Below, one piece after another: positions 10,409 through 19,094 of a stretch of DNA of 64,000 nt (its first letter is position 1; each line of letters begins with the position of its first letter). The stretch covers positions 938,911 to 1,002,910 of the forward strand of contig NZ_KE159567.1 in NCBI RefSeq assembly GCF_000403845.2. The letters run 5' to 3'. Both the position numbers and the translations under genes were made by a program. The DNA is from Eubacterium sp. 14-2. Lineage in GTDB: Bacteria > Bacillota > Clostridia > Lachnospirales > Lachnospiraceae. Below the pieces are notes generated by a model. The model made no database searches. It saw only the letters and a program-made list of their open reading frames with translations, and was not told the DNA's origin.

Positions 10409-11164
10409 AGTGAAAAAATTTTAGCAGTAGCAGCAGGACATGAAATTACAGAGCAGGAGCTGAACAATCTGATTCGCAATTATCCCCCGGAGCAGCAGAT
10501 TTACATGTCAGATCCCAGAGCAAAACAGCAGGTACTGGATCAGCTGATTGCCTTCCATCTGTTTTATAAGATGGCAGTGGAAGAAGGGATTACAGAGTCT
10601 CAGGAATACCAGGAGCTGGTGGCGAAAGTAAAAGTGGAGCTGGCCAGCCATATGGCTGCAACCAGTGTGGTTGAAAGCATCCAGGTAACGGAAGCGGAAG
10701 AAAAAGAATATTACGAGAAGCATATGGAACAGTTTCAGGAGAAAGCCCAGGTAAGGGCCAGACATATTCTGGTGGATACCAGACAGCAGGCTGAAAGTGT
10801 CAGTCAGGAGCTGGAGCAGGGACTGGATTTTGCAGAAGCGGCAGAGAAATATTCCACCTGTCCTTCCAGGGAAAAGGGAGGCGATCTGGGATACTTTACC
10901 AGAGGGCAGATGGTGCCGGAATTTGAAAAGGCAGCTTTTGAGGGAGAGATCGGAAAGTTAATCGGTCCGGTGGAAACCCAGTTTGGCTGTCACCTGATTC
11001 TGGTGGAAGATAAGAAGGAAGGCTCTGTAAAGCCTTTCGATCAGGTACAGGAGCAGATTCATCAGCAGGTAATTCAGACCAGGCAGCAGGCAGCCTATGA
11101 TGAAAAAGTAAAAGAGCTGGAAGCAGCTTACGGTGTGGAACGAAAACAGGGAGTGATAGATTGA
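10406..11164 (+). CDS. Cytosolic parvulin-type peptidyl-prolyl isomerase
   Basis: 252 residues. The N-terminal half is a SurA/trigger-like helical chaperone region; a parvulin domain follows at about 115-210 (ARHILVDT, EKGGDLGYF, MVPEFEKAAF, TQFGCHLI). There is no signal peptide, unlike PrsA, so it probably works in the cytosol. The stop codon overlaps the TTG start of the next gene (TTGA), showing operon coupling. Client proteins unknown. Confidence 0.9.
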   Translation: MSEKILAVAAGHEITEQELNNLIRNYPPEQQIYMSDPRAKQQVLDQLIAFHLFYKMAVEEGITESQEYQELVAKVKVELASHMAATSVVESIQVTEAEEKEYYEKHMEQFQEKAQVRARHILVDTRQQAESVSQELEQGLDFAEAAEKYSTCPSREKGGDLGYFTRGQMVPEFEKAAFEGEIGKLIGPVETQFGCHLILVEDKKEGSVKPFDQVQEQIHQQVIQTRQQAAYDEKVKELEAAYGVERKQGVID

Positions 11165-12282
11165 AGCAGTCGACAAAATACTGGAAGATACTGGTAAATT
11201 TGCTGGTGGCAGTGTTTACCATTGTATGCCTCTGTGTTATTTTTCCAAAAATACTGGTATTTTTCATGCCCTTTGTGGTTGGCTGGATTATTTCCATGAT
11301 TGCCAATCCACTGGTGCGTTTTCTGGAAAGAAAAGTAAAAATTGTAAGAAAGCACAGCTCCATGATGATTATTATCGGAGTGCTGGCGGCAGTCATCGGG
11401 CTTGGTTATCTGGCTGTTTCCCGGCTGGTGGTGGAAACGGGGAACCTGATTTCCAGCCTTCCGGAAATTTATGAGAATTTTCAGGCAGATTTTCAGGAAA
11501 TCGGAGAAAACCTGCAGGTGTTTTATGACAGGCTTCCCAAAGATATGCAGGAAGATATTAATGAGGTGACTTCTGAACTGGCAGGATATGTGGGCGGACT
11601 GGTGCAGGCCATAGGAGAGCCCACCTTTGAGGCGGCGGGCAACTTTGCCAAAAATGTGCCGGGAACGCTGATAGCCATTATTATGAGCATTCTTTCCGCC
11701 TATTTTTTTACAGCGGAGCGGGACGCCATACTGGCTGAAATTAAGAAAAATGTGCCTTCCGGCATCTGGAACCGGGTTGCCGGAGTGATTCAGGATTTAA
11801 AACGGGTGGTAGGCGGTTATTTCAAAGCACAGTTTAAAATCATGGGAGTGGTCTATGTACTGCTGGTTATCGGGCTGTTTATCCTGAAGGTCAACTATCT
11901 TTTGCTGGTGGCTTTTATCATTGCCTTTCTGGACATGCTTCCCTTTTTTGGAACAGGAACGGTACTGGCCCCCTGGGCTGTCATTAAAATTCTGTCGGGA
12001 GACTACCGGATGGCGGTGGGCCTGATTATCCTTTACGCGGTAACTCAGGTGGTGCGGCAGGTGATTCAGCCGAAAATTGTGGGAGATACCATTGGTATGA
12101 ATCCTCTGGCAACGCTGTTTTTCATGTACATCGGATATAGGATCAGCAGCATTGTGGGTATGATTATTGCAGTCCCCGTGGGCATGATTCTGATTAACCT
12201 GTACCAGGCAGGTGTGTTTGACAATCAGATCCGATGCATACGGGAACTGGTGAATGATATCAATGAATTTCGTAAATTTTAG
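11161..12282 (+). CDS. AI-2E family transporter
   Basis: 373 residues from a TTG that overlaps the previous stop codon. About seven to eight membrane helices, with the family hallmarks PFFGTGTVLAPWA and QVVRQVIQPKIVG in the C-terminal half. The family name does not show autoinducer export; members carry varied solutes including Na+/H+ exchange. The gene ends 14 bases from the convergent end of the flippase gene. Confidence 0.88.
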   Translation: MKQSTKYWKILVNLLVAVFTIVCLCVIFPKILVFFMPFVVGWIISMIANPLVRFLERKVKIVRKHSSMMIIIGVLAAVIGLGYLAVSRLVVETGNLISSLPEIYENFQADFQEIGENLQVFYDRLPKDMQEDINEVTSELAGYVGGLVQAIGEPTFEAAGNFAKNVPGTLIAIIMSILSAYFFTAERDAILAEIKKNVPSGIWNRVAGVIQDLKRVVGGYFKAQFKIMGVVYVLLVIGLFILKVNYLLLVAFIIAFLDMLPFFGTGTVLAPWAVIKILSGDYRMAVGLIILYAVTQVVRQVIQPKIVGDTIGMNPLATLFFMYIGYRISSIVGMIIAVPVGMILINLYQAGVFDNQIRCIRELVNDINEFRKF

Positions 12283-12296
12283 CGGTGCCGGGCCTG

Positions 12297-13634
12297 TTAT
12301 TTTCTGCGCAGAAGCAGAAACAGCGCGCCTGATGCCATCACAGACTGGCTTAACAGAAGTCCCCACAGGTAACCCTTAATGCCGGCGGCAGGGATAACGT
12401 ACAGGACAAATCCAATGCGTATGCCCAGTCCCATAATGTTTAAAAAGAAGGTGGAAGTGGTTTTTCCAAGACCGTTTAAAATACTGTGCAGGGTGGTGGA
12501 AAGGTACAGGAAAGGACAGATCCAGCCCAGGATCACAATAAAAGTTCCGGCCAGCTCATTTCCAAAGAGAAATGAGCCCATCCACCGGCCCAGAAACAGG
12601 AACATCATGGTACATCCGAAGCCCAGCAGAAGGCTGTAGAAGCAGGTGCGTTTAATCAGGGTCAGGATATAGCCGTGTTCCTTCTTTTCCTGTGCTTCCG
12701 CAATGGCCGGAAGAAGCATGACAGATACGGAATTGGTGAGCACGGAAGGAAACAGCACCATGGGCAGGGCCATACCTGTCAGAATACCGTAGACGCTTAA
12801 GGATTCGGAGGTGGAGTAGCCGAACTGGCGAAGCTGTCCTGGAATCATGACAGCTTCCATGCTCTGAAGAATATTTACCAGAACCCGGTTGGCGCTTAGG
12901 GGAAGAGACATGAAAAATATCTGTCTCATGGCCCCAAGGCGGCTGCCCTGGTTCTTTTTTCTGCGCAGAAAACTGACGGAAAAAAGAACTGCGGCAAGTT
13001 CTCCGGCCACCATGCCCCACATCACAAGGTTCAGAGAGATGGCCCCGTGTTTTTCCATGGAAATTTCAAAAAAAAGCCATACGCCGGCCACCCGGACAAA
13101 CTGTTCCAGCAGCTGGGAAGCCGCGGGTACAAATGTTTTTTTCAGACCGTAAAAATAGCCGTTGATACAGGAATGGATGGCGGCAAAAGGAATGGTGAGG
13201 GAGAGAATCTGAAGGAGCGGGGCGCACCGGGGCTCCTCCAGAAATTCCGTGGCAATCCGGTTCGAAAACCGGTATAAAAATATCGTGCAGGCAAAGGCAA
13301 GGGACAGAGACAGCATAAGGCCCGCAGTCAGATAACACTTTTCATTGTGAAAGGATTTCCGGCAGAAAGAAGAGCCTTTATCACGGTTGCAGCCGGAACT
13401 GGCAGCCTGGGCCACAAACCGGGAAATGGCGGTCTGTATGGCGGAGGAAGTCAGAGAAATGGTAAGGATATGGATGGGAAAAGTAAGCTGGTAAATTCCC
13501 ATTCCCTCAGCACCAATCCTCTGGGAAAGGAATATTCTATAAAAAAAGCCAATAAGCCGGGAAAGAAGTCCCGACAGGGTCAGAAGCAGTGTTCCGGTAA
13601 TCAGCGGATGGCTGCGCAGAGATTTAAAATTCAT
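12297..13634 (-). CDS. SpoVB/MATE-like oligosaccharide flippase
   Basis: 445 residues with about 12-14 membrane helices. The N-terminus (TGTLLLTLSGLLSRLIGFFYR, with FLSQRIGAEGMGIYQL) is typical of the SpoVB/MurJ-like polysaccharide-flippase superfamily of Clostridia. It likely moves lipid-linked wall precursors across the membrane; a sporulation role is possible but not shown here. The ATG is preceded by GGAGG. The gene is convergent with the AI-2E gene and divergent from the Rrf2 cluster. Confidence 0.85.
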   Translation of the reverse strand: MNFKSLRSHPLITGTLLLTLSGLLSRLIGFFYRIFLSQRIGAEGMGIYQLTFPIHILTISLTSSAIQTAISRFVAQAASSGCNRDKGSSFCRKSFHNEKCYLTAGLMLSLSLAFACTIFLYRFSNRIATEFLEEPRCAPLLQILSLTIPFAAIHSCINGYFYGLKKTFVPAASQLLEQFVRVAGVWLFFEISMEKHGAISLNLVMWGMVAGELAAVLFSVSFLRRKKNQGSRLGAMRQIFFMSLPLSANRVLVNILQSMEAVMIPGQLRQFGYSTSESLSVYGILTGMALPMVLFPSVLTNSVSVMLLPAIAEAQEKKEHGYILTLIKRTCFYSLLLGFGCTMMFLFLGRWMGSFLFGNELAGTFIVILGWICPFLYLSTTLHSILNGLGKTTSTFFLNIMGLGIRIGFVLYVIPAAGIKGYLWGLLLSQSVMASGALFLLLRRK

Positions 13635-13815
13635 AATGCCTCCAGGGAAAAATTCAGGATTATTTCAGTCTATGTACTGAAACGGGGAAAAATGCATGGG
13701 GAGCGGCAGTTGGACCCTCCGCCCCATGGGCGCCTTTTCATACCGGTATGACCCGGCCCTTTTACAGCGCAGGTCAGAAGGGCCGCCGCATGGAAAATCA
13801 TATGGAAAAAGAAAC

Positions 13816-13844
13816 TTGACAGAGGGAGAAAAACGTGGTACTAT
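13816..13844 (+). promoter_or_regulatory. Promoter of the Rrf2-iscS-nifU-mnmA cluster
   Basis: A consensus TTGACA at 13816-13821 and TACTAT at 13839-13844 with a 17-base spacer. Confidence 0.8.
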
Positions 13845-13856
13845 GCGTTTGTGACA

Positions 13857-13881
13857 AATCCCGACTAAAACACTCGGAATT
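13857..13881 (+). promoter_or_regulatory. Putative IscR/Rrf2 operator
   Basis: An imperfect palindrome: ATCCCGACT, a 5-base AAAAC centre, and ACTCGGAAT (7 of 9 positions paired). It lies just downstream of the -10 box, in the leader of the Rrf2 gene. Its shape resembles Fe-S-regulator sites in other bacteria; autoregulation is inferred. Confidence 0.6.
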
Positions 13882-13894
13882 CAGAGGTGATAGG

Positions 13895-14317
13895 TTGAAA
13901 TTATCTACAAAAGGAAAATATGGGCTGCGGGCCTTTATTGATCTGGCAGTCTGGGGAGAGGAAAAGCCGGTTGCTCTGAACAGCATTGCGGAGCGGCAGG
14001 AGATTTCCGTCAGCTATCTGGAACAGCTTATGGCAAAGCTGAAGAAAGCAGGGCTGGTAAAAAGCCTCCGGGGCGTCAATGGCGGATATACCGTTGCAAA
14101 ACCTGTGGAAGAGATTTCCGTGGGAGATGTTTTAAGAGCTTTGGAGGGAGATCTGACTCCGGTGGAATGCGCCGGAATTGACAGTAACCGGCAGTGCAGC
14201 AGTTCCGCCCAGTGCGTCAGCAAAATTGTCTGGAAGCGTATCAATGACAGTATCAACGATACGGTGAACAGCATTTATATAGGAGAACTGGTAAAGGAAA
14301 GTAAAAGGCAGATTTAA
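13895..14317 (+). CDS. iscR: Rrf2 family regulator, IscR-like
   Basis: 140 residues from the TTG at 13895 (AGAGGTGAT upstream; upstream in-frame codons would include the operator). An N-terminal winged helix (LSTKGKYGLRAFIDLA, YLEQLMAKLKKAGLV) is followed by three cysteines in ECAGIDSNRQCSSSAQC, the expected place for a [2Fe-2S] cluster though the first spacing is wider than in E. coli IscR. It sits first in an operon for Fe-S assembly and tRNA thiolation. A palindrome between its promoter and start codon suggests it represses itself. Confidence 0.9.
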   Translation: MKLSTKGKYGLRAFIDLAVWGEEKPVALNSIAERQEISVSYLEQLMAKLKKAGLVKSLRGVNGGYTVAKPVEEISVGDVLRALEGDLTPVECAGIDSNRQCSSSAQCVSKIVWKRINDSINDTVNSIYIGELVKESKRQI

Positions 14318-14340
14318 TTTAAGTAACAGAGGTGGGAAAT

Positions 14341-15522
14341 ATGGGAAAAATGATATATCTGGATAATGCGGCAACAACCAGGACAGCACCGGAAGTAGTG
14401 GAAGCAATGCTTCCGTATTTTTCGGAATTTTACGGAAATGCATCAACCGTTTATGAATTTGGCGGAAAGAGCAGAGAAGCGGTGTCAAAAGCAAGGGAAA
14501 CCATTGCAAAGGCCATCGGCGCCAGAGACAATGAGATTTATTTTACCGCCGGAGGAAGCGAGGCTGACAACTGGGCCATCAAGGCTGCAGCGGAAGCGTA
14601 TAAGGATAAGGGAAAGCATATTATTACCAGTAAAATTGAACATCATGCAGTGCTCCATACCTGCCAGTGGCTGGAGCAGAACGGATTTGAGGTCACATAT
14701 CTGGATGTGGATGAATTCGGCGTGGTGAAGCTGGAAGAACTGAAAAAGGCCATACGGCCGGATACCATTCTGATTTCCATTATGTTTGCCAATAATGAAA
14801 TCGGAACCATAGAGCCTGTGGCAGAGATTGGGAAAATTGCCAGAGAGCACGGAGTGACATTTCACACCGATGCGGTACAGGCATTCGGACAGGTGCCCAT
14901 TGATGTGGATGCCCTGAATATTGATATGTTAAGCAGCAGCGGCCACAAACTGAACGGTCCGAAAGGCATTGGATTCCTCTATATCCGAAAAGGAATCAAA
15001 ATCCGTTCTTTTGTCCACGGAGGCGCTCAGGAGCGGAAACGCCGGGCCGGTACGGAGAATGTGCCGGGAATCGTGGGATTTGGAAAAGCTGTGGAGCTGG
15101 CAGTGGTCAGCATGAAGGAGCGCACCGGGAAGGAACAGGAACTGCGGGATTACCTGATTGACCGGGTGATGAAAGAAGTTCCCTATACCAGGGTAAACGG
15201 AGACAGAACCAGCCGTCTGCCCAACAACGTGAATTTCTGTTTCCAGTTTGTGGAAGGAGAGTCTCTGCTGATTATGCTAGATATGAAGGGAATCTGCGGT
15301 TCTTCCGGTTCTGCATGTACGTCCGGTTCCCTGGACCCCTCTCATGTACTGCTGGCCATCGGCCTGCCTCATGAGATTGCCCATGGCTCTCTGCGGCTGA
15401 CTCTGGGAGCAGATACCACAAAAGAAGATATTGACTACACTGTGGAGGCAATTAAGGAAATCGTAAACCAGCTGCGGGAAATGTCTCCCTTATATGAAGA
15501 TTATAAGAAACACAACAGTTAA
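14341..15522 (+). CDS. iscS: Cysteine desulfurase (IscS/NifS)
   Basis: 393 residues from ATG 14341; a GTG nine bases earlier overlaps the ribosome site AGAGGTGG and is unlikely. PLP-dependent class V fold: YLDNAATTR at the N-terminus, the Schiff-base lysine in SSSGHKLNGPKG, and the persulfide cysteine in the loop GSSGSACTSGSL. It releases sulfur from cysteine for the NifU-like scaffold and for MnmA, both encoded directly downstream. Confidence 0.95.
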   Translation: MGKMIYLDNAATTRTAPEVVEAMLPYFSEFYGNASTVYEFGGKSREAVSKARETIAKAIGARDNEIYFTAGGSEADNWAIKAAAEAYKDKGKHIITSKIEHHAVLHTCQWLEQNGFEVTYLDVDEFGVVKLEELKKAIRPDTILISIMFANNEIGTIEPVAEIGKIAREHGVTFHTDAVQAFGQVPIDVDALNIDMLSSSGHKLNGPKGIGFLYIRKGIKIRSFVHGGAQERKRRAGTENVPGIVGFGKAVELAVVSMKERTGKEQELRDYLIDRVMKEVPYTRVNGDRTSRLPNNVNFCFQFVEGESLLIMLDMKGICGSSGSACTSGSLDPSHVLLAIGLPHEIAHGSLRLTLGADTTKEDIDYTVEAIKEIVNQLREMSPLYEDYKKHNS

Positions 15523-15546
15523 AATAAGTATCCGGAGGAGAAAACA

Positions 15547-15984
15547 ATGTATAGTGAAAAAGTAATGGATCATTTTAAAAATCCCAGAAATGTAGGAGAG
15601 ATTGAAAATGCCAGCGGCGTGGGAACTGTGGGAAACGCCAAATGCGGTGATATTATGCGTATTTTTCTGGATATAGATGACAGCGGAATTATCCAGGACG
15701 TAAAATTTAAAACCTTTGGCTGCGGTGCGGCTGTGGCAACCAGTTCCATGGCCACAGAACTGGTGAAAGGCAAAACCATACAGGAAGCGTTGCAGGTAAC
15801 CAATAAGGCGGTAATGGAGGCACTGGACGGGCTTCCTCCGGTAAAAGTACATTGTTCCCTGTTGGCAGAAGAAGCCATTCATGCGGCTCTCTGGGATTAT
15901 GCGGAGAAAAACGGAATTCAGATTGAAGGGCTGGAAAAGCCAAAAAATGATATCAGCGAGGAAGAAGAGGAAGAGGACTACTGA
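15547..15984 (+). CDS. nifU: Fe-S cluster scaffold, NifU/IscU N-terminal type
   Basis: 145 residues. The three ligand cysteines are in NAKCGD, TFGCGAA and KVHCSLLAEEA. The protein assembles [2Fe-2S] clusters with sulfur from the desulfurase just upstream (24 bases apart). The C-terminus ends in an unusual run of acidic residues (DISEEEEEEDY) not needed for the fold. RBS GGAGGAG. Confidence 0.94.
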   Translation: MYSEKVMDHFKNPRNVGEIENASGVGTVGNAKCGDIMRIFLDIDDSGIIQDVKFKTFGCGAAVATSSMATELVKGKTIQEALQVTNKAVMEALDGLPPVKVHCSLLAEEAIHAALWDYAEKNGIQIEGLEKPKNDISEEEEEEDY

Positions 15985-15989
15985 AATTT

Positions 15990-17069
15990 ATGGAAAAAAA
16001 GAAAGTAGCAGTGGGAATGTCCGGCGGCGTGGATTCTTCGGTGGCAGCCTGGCTTTTAAAAGAACAGGGATATGAAGTTATTGGCGTTACCATGCAGATC
16101 TGGCAGCAGGAATCGGAGCAGGTGCAGGAAGAGCAGGGCGGCTGCTGCGGCCTGTCCGCAGTGGAGGATGCCAGACGGGTGGCGGCAATGCTGGATATTC
16201 CTTATTATGTCATGAATTTCAGGGCTGAGTTTCAGAAAAATGTGATAGACTATTTTACAGAAGAGTATCTGAGAGGACATACCCCCAATCCCTGTATTGC
16301 CTGCAACCGTTATGTGAAATGGGAAGCATTGTTAAAGCGCAGTATGGCCATCGGCGCAGACTATATTGCTACCGGTCATTATGCCAGAATCCGGCAGCTT
16401 CCCAATGGAAGGTTTGCATTGCAGAAATCGGCTGCGGAAGGGAAAGACCAGACGTATGCACTGTATAATCTGACCCAGCAGCAGCTTGCCCGTACCCTGA
16501 TGCCGGTGGGAGATTATACCAAACAGGAAATCCGTGCCATGGCGGAAAAAATCGGACTTCGGGTTGCAGATAAACCGGACAGCCAGGAAATCTGTTTTAT
16601 TCCGGATCAGGATTATGCCGGTTTCATTGAGCGGGAAAGAAAGGGAGCTGTGCCTCCTCCGGGAAATTTTGTCACAGAAGATGGAAAGGTGCTGGGCCGG
16701 CACAAAGGAATCACCCACTATACCATCGGCCAGCGCAAAGGCCTGGGAATTGCCCTGGGGGTTCCGATATTTGTGACGGAGCTTCGGACAGAGACCAACG
16801 AGGTGGTGCTGGGCACCAATGACCAGGTATTCGGAACGGAGCTTTACGGGGACAGGCTGAACTTTATGTCTATCCCGGAACTTTACGGGGAACTGGAAGT
16901 AACGGCCAAAATCCGTTATAATCACAAAGGAGCGCCCTGTACCATTCAGAAAGCAGGAGATGACAGAGTATTCTGCCGGTTCCATGAACCGGTGCGGGCC
17001 ATTACACCAGGACAGGCAGTTGTATTTTATGATGGAGATATTGTAGCAGGCGGCGGAACTATTTTATAG
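15990..17069 (+). CDS. mnmA: tRNA-specific 2-thiouridylase
   Basis: 359 residues. PP-loop GMSGGVDSSVAAWLL near the start, catalytic cysteines in TPNPCIACNRYVKW and SQEICFIPD, and a C-terminal OB-like domain. It thiolates U34 of Glu, Gln and Lys tRNAs using sulfur from the desulfurase in the same operon. The stop codon lies inside the arm of the terminator hairpin. Confidence 0.97.
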   Translation: MEKKKVAVGMSGGVDSSVAAWLLKEQGYEVIGVTMQIWQQESEQVQEEQGGCCGLSAVEDARRVAAMLDIPYYVMNFRAEFQKNVIDYFTEEYLRGHTPNPCIACNRYVKWEALLKRSMAIGADYIATGHYARIRQLPNGRFALQKSAAEGKDQTYALYNLTQQQLARTLMPVGDYTKQEIRAMAEKIGLRVADKPDSQEICFIPDQDYAGFIERERKGAVPPPGNFVTEDGKVLGRHKGITHYTIGQRKGLGIALGVPIFVTELRTETNEVVLGTNDQVFGTELYGDRLNFMSIPELYGELEVTAKIRYNHKGAPCTIQKAGDDRVFCRFHEPVRAITPGQAVVFYDGDIVAGGGTIL

Positions 17070-17081
17070 TTCCGTTTTTTT
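17055..17081 (+). terminator. Terminator of the iscR-mnmA operon
   Basis: GGAACTAT-TTT-ATAGTTCC with seven T shortly after. The hairpin includes the stop codon of mnmA, a compact arrangement. Confidence 0.85.
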
Positions 17082-17682
17082 GTCTTTATATAAAAACTGA
17101 ATCATACACATATCATAGATGATAATATCATCTCCATGTTATCTGCATTTACTTTCTGTTGTCCTGGGTGTTGCGTTAATGCATGAATCGCTGTATTATT
17201 CATTCTGTGAGAATTATTTGATAATTTCCGAAAGACAGGAGAGGCATTCAGTGCATTTTGAATTGTAGTACCTTGCTTTTGGCTTGTATTGCTGATGGAT
17301 TATTTGCACCTTGGATTTTATTCATTGATCCTGTATATTTCGAAATATTACCCATATCTAAAACTCTTTTTTGTGCCTGCTATGAACTATGGCTACATAT
17401 GGCAATTATTTTTCTTTTAATTTAGAAGTTTCGTTTCCTCAATCAACAAATCATATTCAGGAAATTATTGAGGTCAGTCTCCCGGTTTTTCATATACATG
17501 GGGGTATGCCTTCTTGCCGAAGCAAACATATCATCTGAACAGAGAATGGTTACGTTGTAAGAATAAATTGAGGATATAAAGAGCAACATGTACAGATATC
17601 ACAGGTGCACAGCAGGAAAAGTGAACTTGAAAGAAAGCAGATTTGATAGTATACTGATAGAAACAGAAGAGAGGACGGAAAT
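17082..17682. other. 600-base gap without a supported gene
   Basis: AT-rich, with many stops in all frames. A minus-strand frame of 35 codons near 17240-17360 has no ribosome site or recognised relative. The end of the gap holds the leader of the Rpn-family gene. Possibly a decayed insertion; nothing can be named. Confidence 0.4.
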
Positions 17683-18669
17683 ATGCCGAAGAAAAAGAAG
17701 GAATTAAAACCTGCCACTGTTTTAAAAGATTACTGGCGGGACAACGGGCAGTTTGCAGACCTTTTTAATGCAGTGCTGTTTGACGGAGAATCGGTAATTC
17801 ATCCGGATGAGCTGGAGGAAGAAGATACGGATGAATCCATAGTGACAGAGCATAAAGAGTATGCAAGAACCGTGGAAGCATTTCGGGATAATATCAAAAT
17901 TCAGAAAATATCGTCGGTTTCCGGTGTACAGTTTGTGCTGCTGGGGCTGGAGCATCAGGAACATATCCATTATGCCATGCCAATGAGGATTATGGGGTAT
18001 GATTACAGTGCCTATAAGAAACAGTATGACAGGAATGCCAGACGTTATAAATCATCTGAAGGGATGGATAAAGATGAGTATCTTTCCAGGATGAAACGGG
18101 CAGACAGGTTTACACCGGTGATTACGGTTCTGATTTATTATGGGGAGAAACCCTGGGACGGGGCACTGTCTCTGCACGGTATCCTTGATATACCGGAAAG
18201 GATGAAACCTTATGTCAATGATTACAGGATTACGCTTGTGGAAGCAGGGAAAAGCAGGTTAAAGCTGAACAATATGAATAATGTGGATTTTTTCAGTCTG
18301 CTGGAAATAATGAATAATAAGGAGAAGCCTCTGGCGGAGACCAGGGAAACAGCTATTGCATATGCAAGAGGGCACAAAGTAGAACGTTCCGTTATGATGG
18401 CTGTGATGAGTGCAGCCAGCTGCAACATAGACTATAATATCCTGAAACAGGGAGGAGAGACGGATATGTGGACAATATTTGAAGAAACAAAAAGAGAAGG
18501 AAGAGAAGAAGGCCTTATAGAAGGAAGAGAAGAAGGCCTTATAGAAGGAAAAAAAGAAATGATTTTTACCATGTTGGAAGCAGGCTATGCCTGTGAAGAG
18601 GTTGCCAGGATTTCCGGGATGACGGAGAGCGAAATCCGGAAGATGGAAAAAGAATCAGAATATTGCTGA
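17683..18669 (+). CDS. Rpn-family PD-(D/E)XK nuclease/putative transposase
   Basis: 328 residues. The core segment FVLLGLEHQEHIHYAMPMRI is the signature of the Rpn/transposase_31 family, a PD-(D/E)XK nuclease fold linked to RecA-independent DNA rearrangement in E. coli. The C-terminus carries the tandem repeat EGREEGLI x2 (an imperfect 24-base DNA repeat at about 18500-18550), a coil seen in many family members, then a helix-turn-helix-like end (YACEEVARISGMTESEIRKM). No terminal repeats of a mobile element were found beside it. Confidence 0.82.
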   Translation: MPKKKKELKPATVLKDYWRDNGQFADLFNAVLFDGESVIHPDELEEEDTDESIVTEHKEYARTVEAFRDNIKIQKISSVSGVQFVLLGLEHQEHIHYAMPMRIMGYDYSAYKKQYDRNARRYKSSEGMDKDEYLSRMKRADRFTPVITVLIYYGEKPWDGALSLHGILDIPERMKPYVNDYRITLVEAGKSRLKLNNMNNVDFFSLLEIMNNKEKPLAETRETAIAYARGHKVERSVMMAVMSAASCNIDYNILKQGGETDMWTIFEETKREGREEGLIEGREEGLIEGKKEMIFTMLEAGYACEEVARISGMTESEIRKMEKESEYC

Positions 18670-18789
18670 AAAGAGTATAAAGAGCAGAACAATCATTCAA
18701 ACGGTATAATTCTAAGGAGTGTTTCTGAGCGTTCAGGGACAGGGCATACTGAAAAATTAAAAGGAATATAAATAATGATAAAAGTGAAC

Positions 18790-18825
18790 CTGTTTTCAAA
18801 CAGAAAAATTTCTGTTTGAAAACAG
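18790..18825. repeat. Perfect 36-base palindrome
   Basis: Arms of 17 bases (CTGTTTTCAAACAGAAA and its complement) separated by two bases. No T-run follows in either direction, so it is not an ordinary terminator. It sits between the Rpn gene and the next promoter. Confidence 0.8.
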
Positions 18826-18864
18826 TATTAAAAACAATGTTGATAAAAATAGTATAAAAAGTTG

Positions 18865-18894
18865 TTGACAGTGGACAGAGAAAAGAGATAGAAT
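18865..18894 (+). promoter_or_regulatory. Promoter-like element before a short transcript
   Basis: TTGACA at 18865-18870 and TAGAAT at 18889-18894, spacer 18. The transcript would meet a strong terminator about 60 bases later. Confidence 0.6.
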
Positions 18895-18920
18895 AATTAT
18901 ATCAAAATTATAGAACCTGA

Positions 18921-18962
18921 AAAGAACGATTCCGGAGTGGATGTGCCGGAATCGTTCTTTTT
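18921..18962 (+). terminator. Strong intrinsic terminator or attenuator
   Basis: A 15-base-pair stem, AAAGAACGATTCCGG and its complement, with a 10-base loop, ending in five T. It lies 130 bases before psd and about 60 bases after a promoter, so it ends a tiny RNA or attenuates psd. Confidence 0.85.
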
Positions 18963-19094
18963 GGGTATTTCATAGATGTATTGTAATCCTGCATGAAGCG
19001 GAAAATTTGGGAAAGTATGAAGTGGAAAAGGGTTCTGAATCGTGTTATAATATAGTAGAATTTATAAATTTACAGATGGGATCAGGTAAGACGT

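Noticed and set aside
11161-12282. AI-2E family gene taken as a quorum-sensing exporter
   Set aside because: The family name is historical and there is no luxS or lsr gene in the window.
18490-18550. Repeat in the Rpn gene as a CRISPR or minisatellite
   Set aside because: Only two units, in frame, encoding a coil common in the family.
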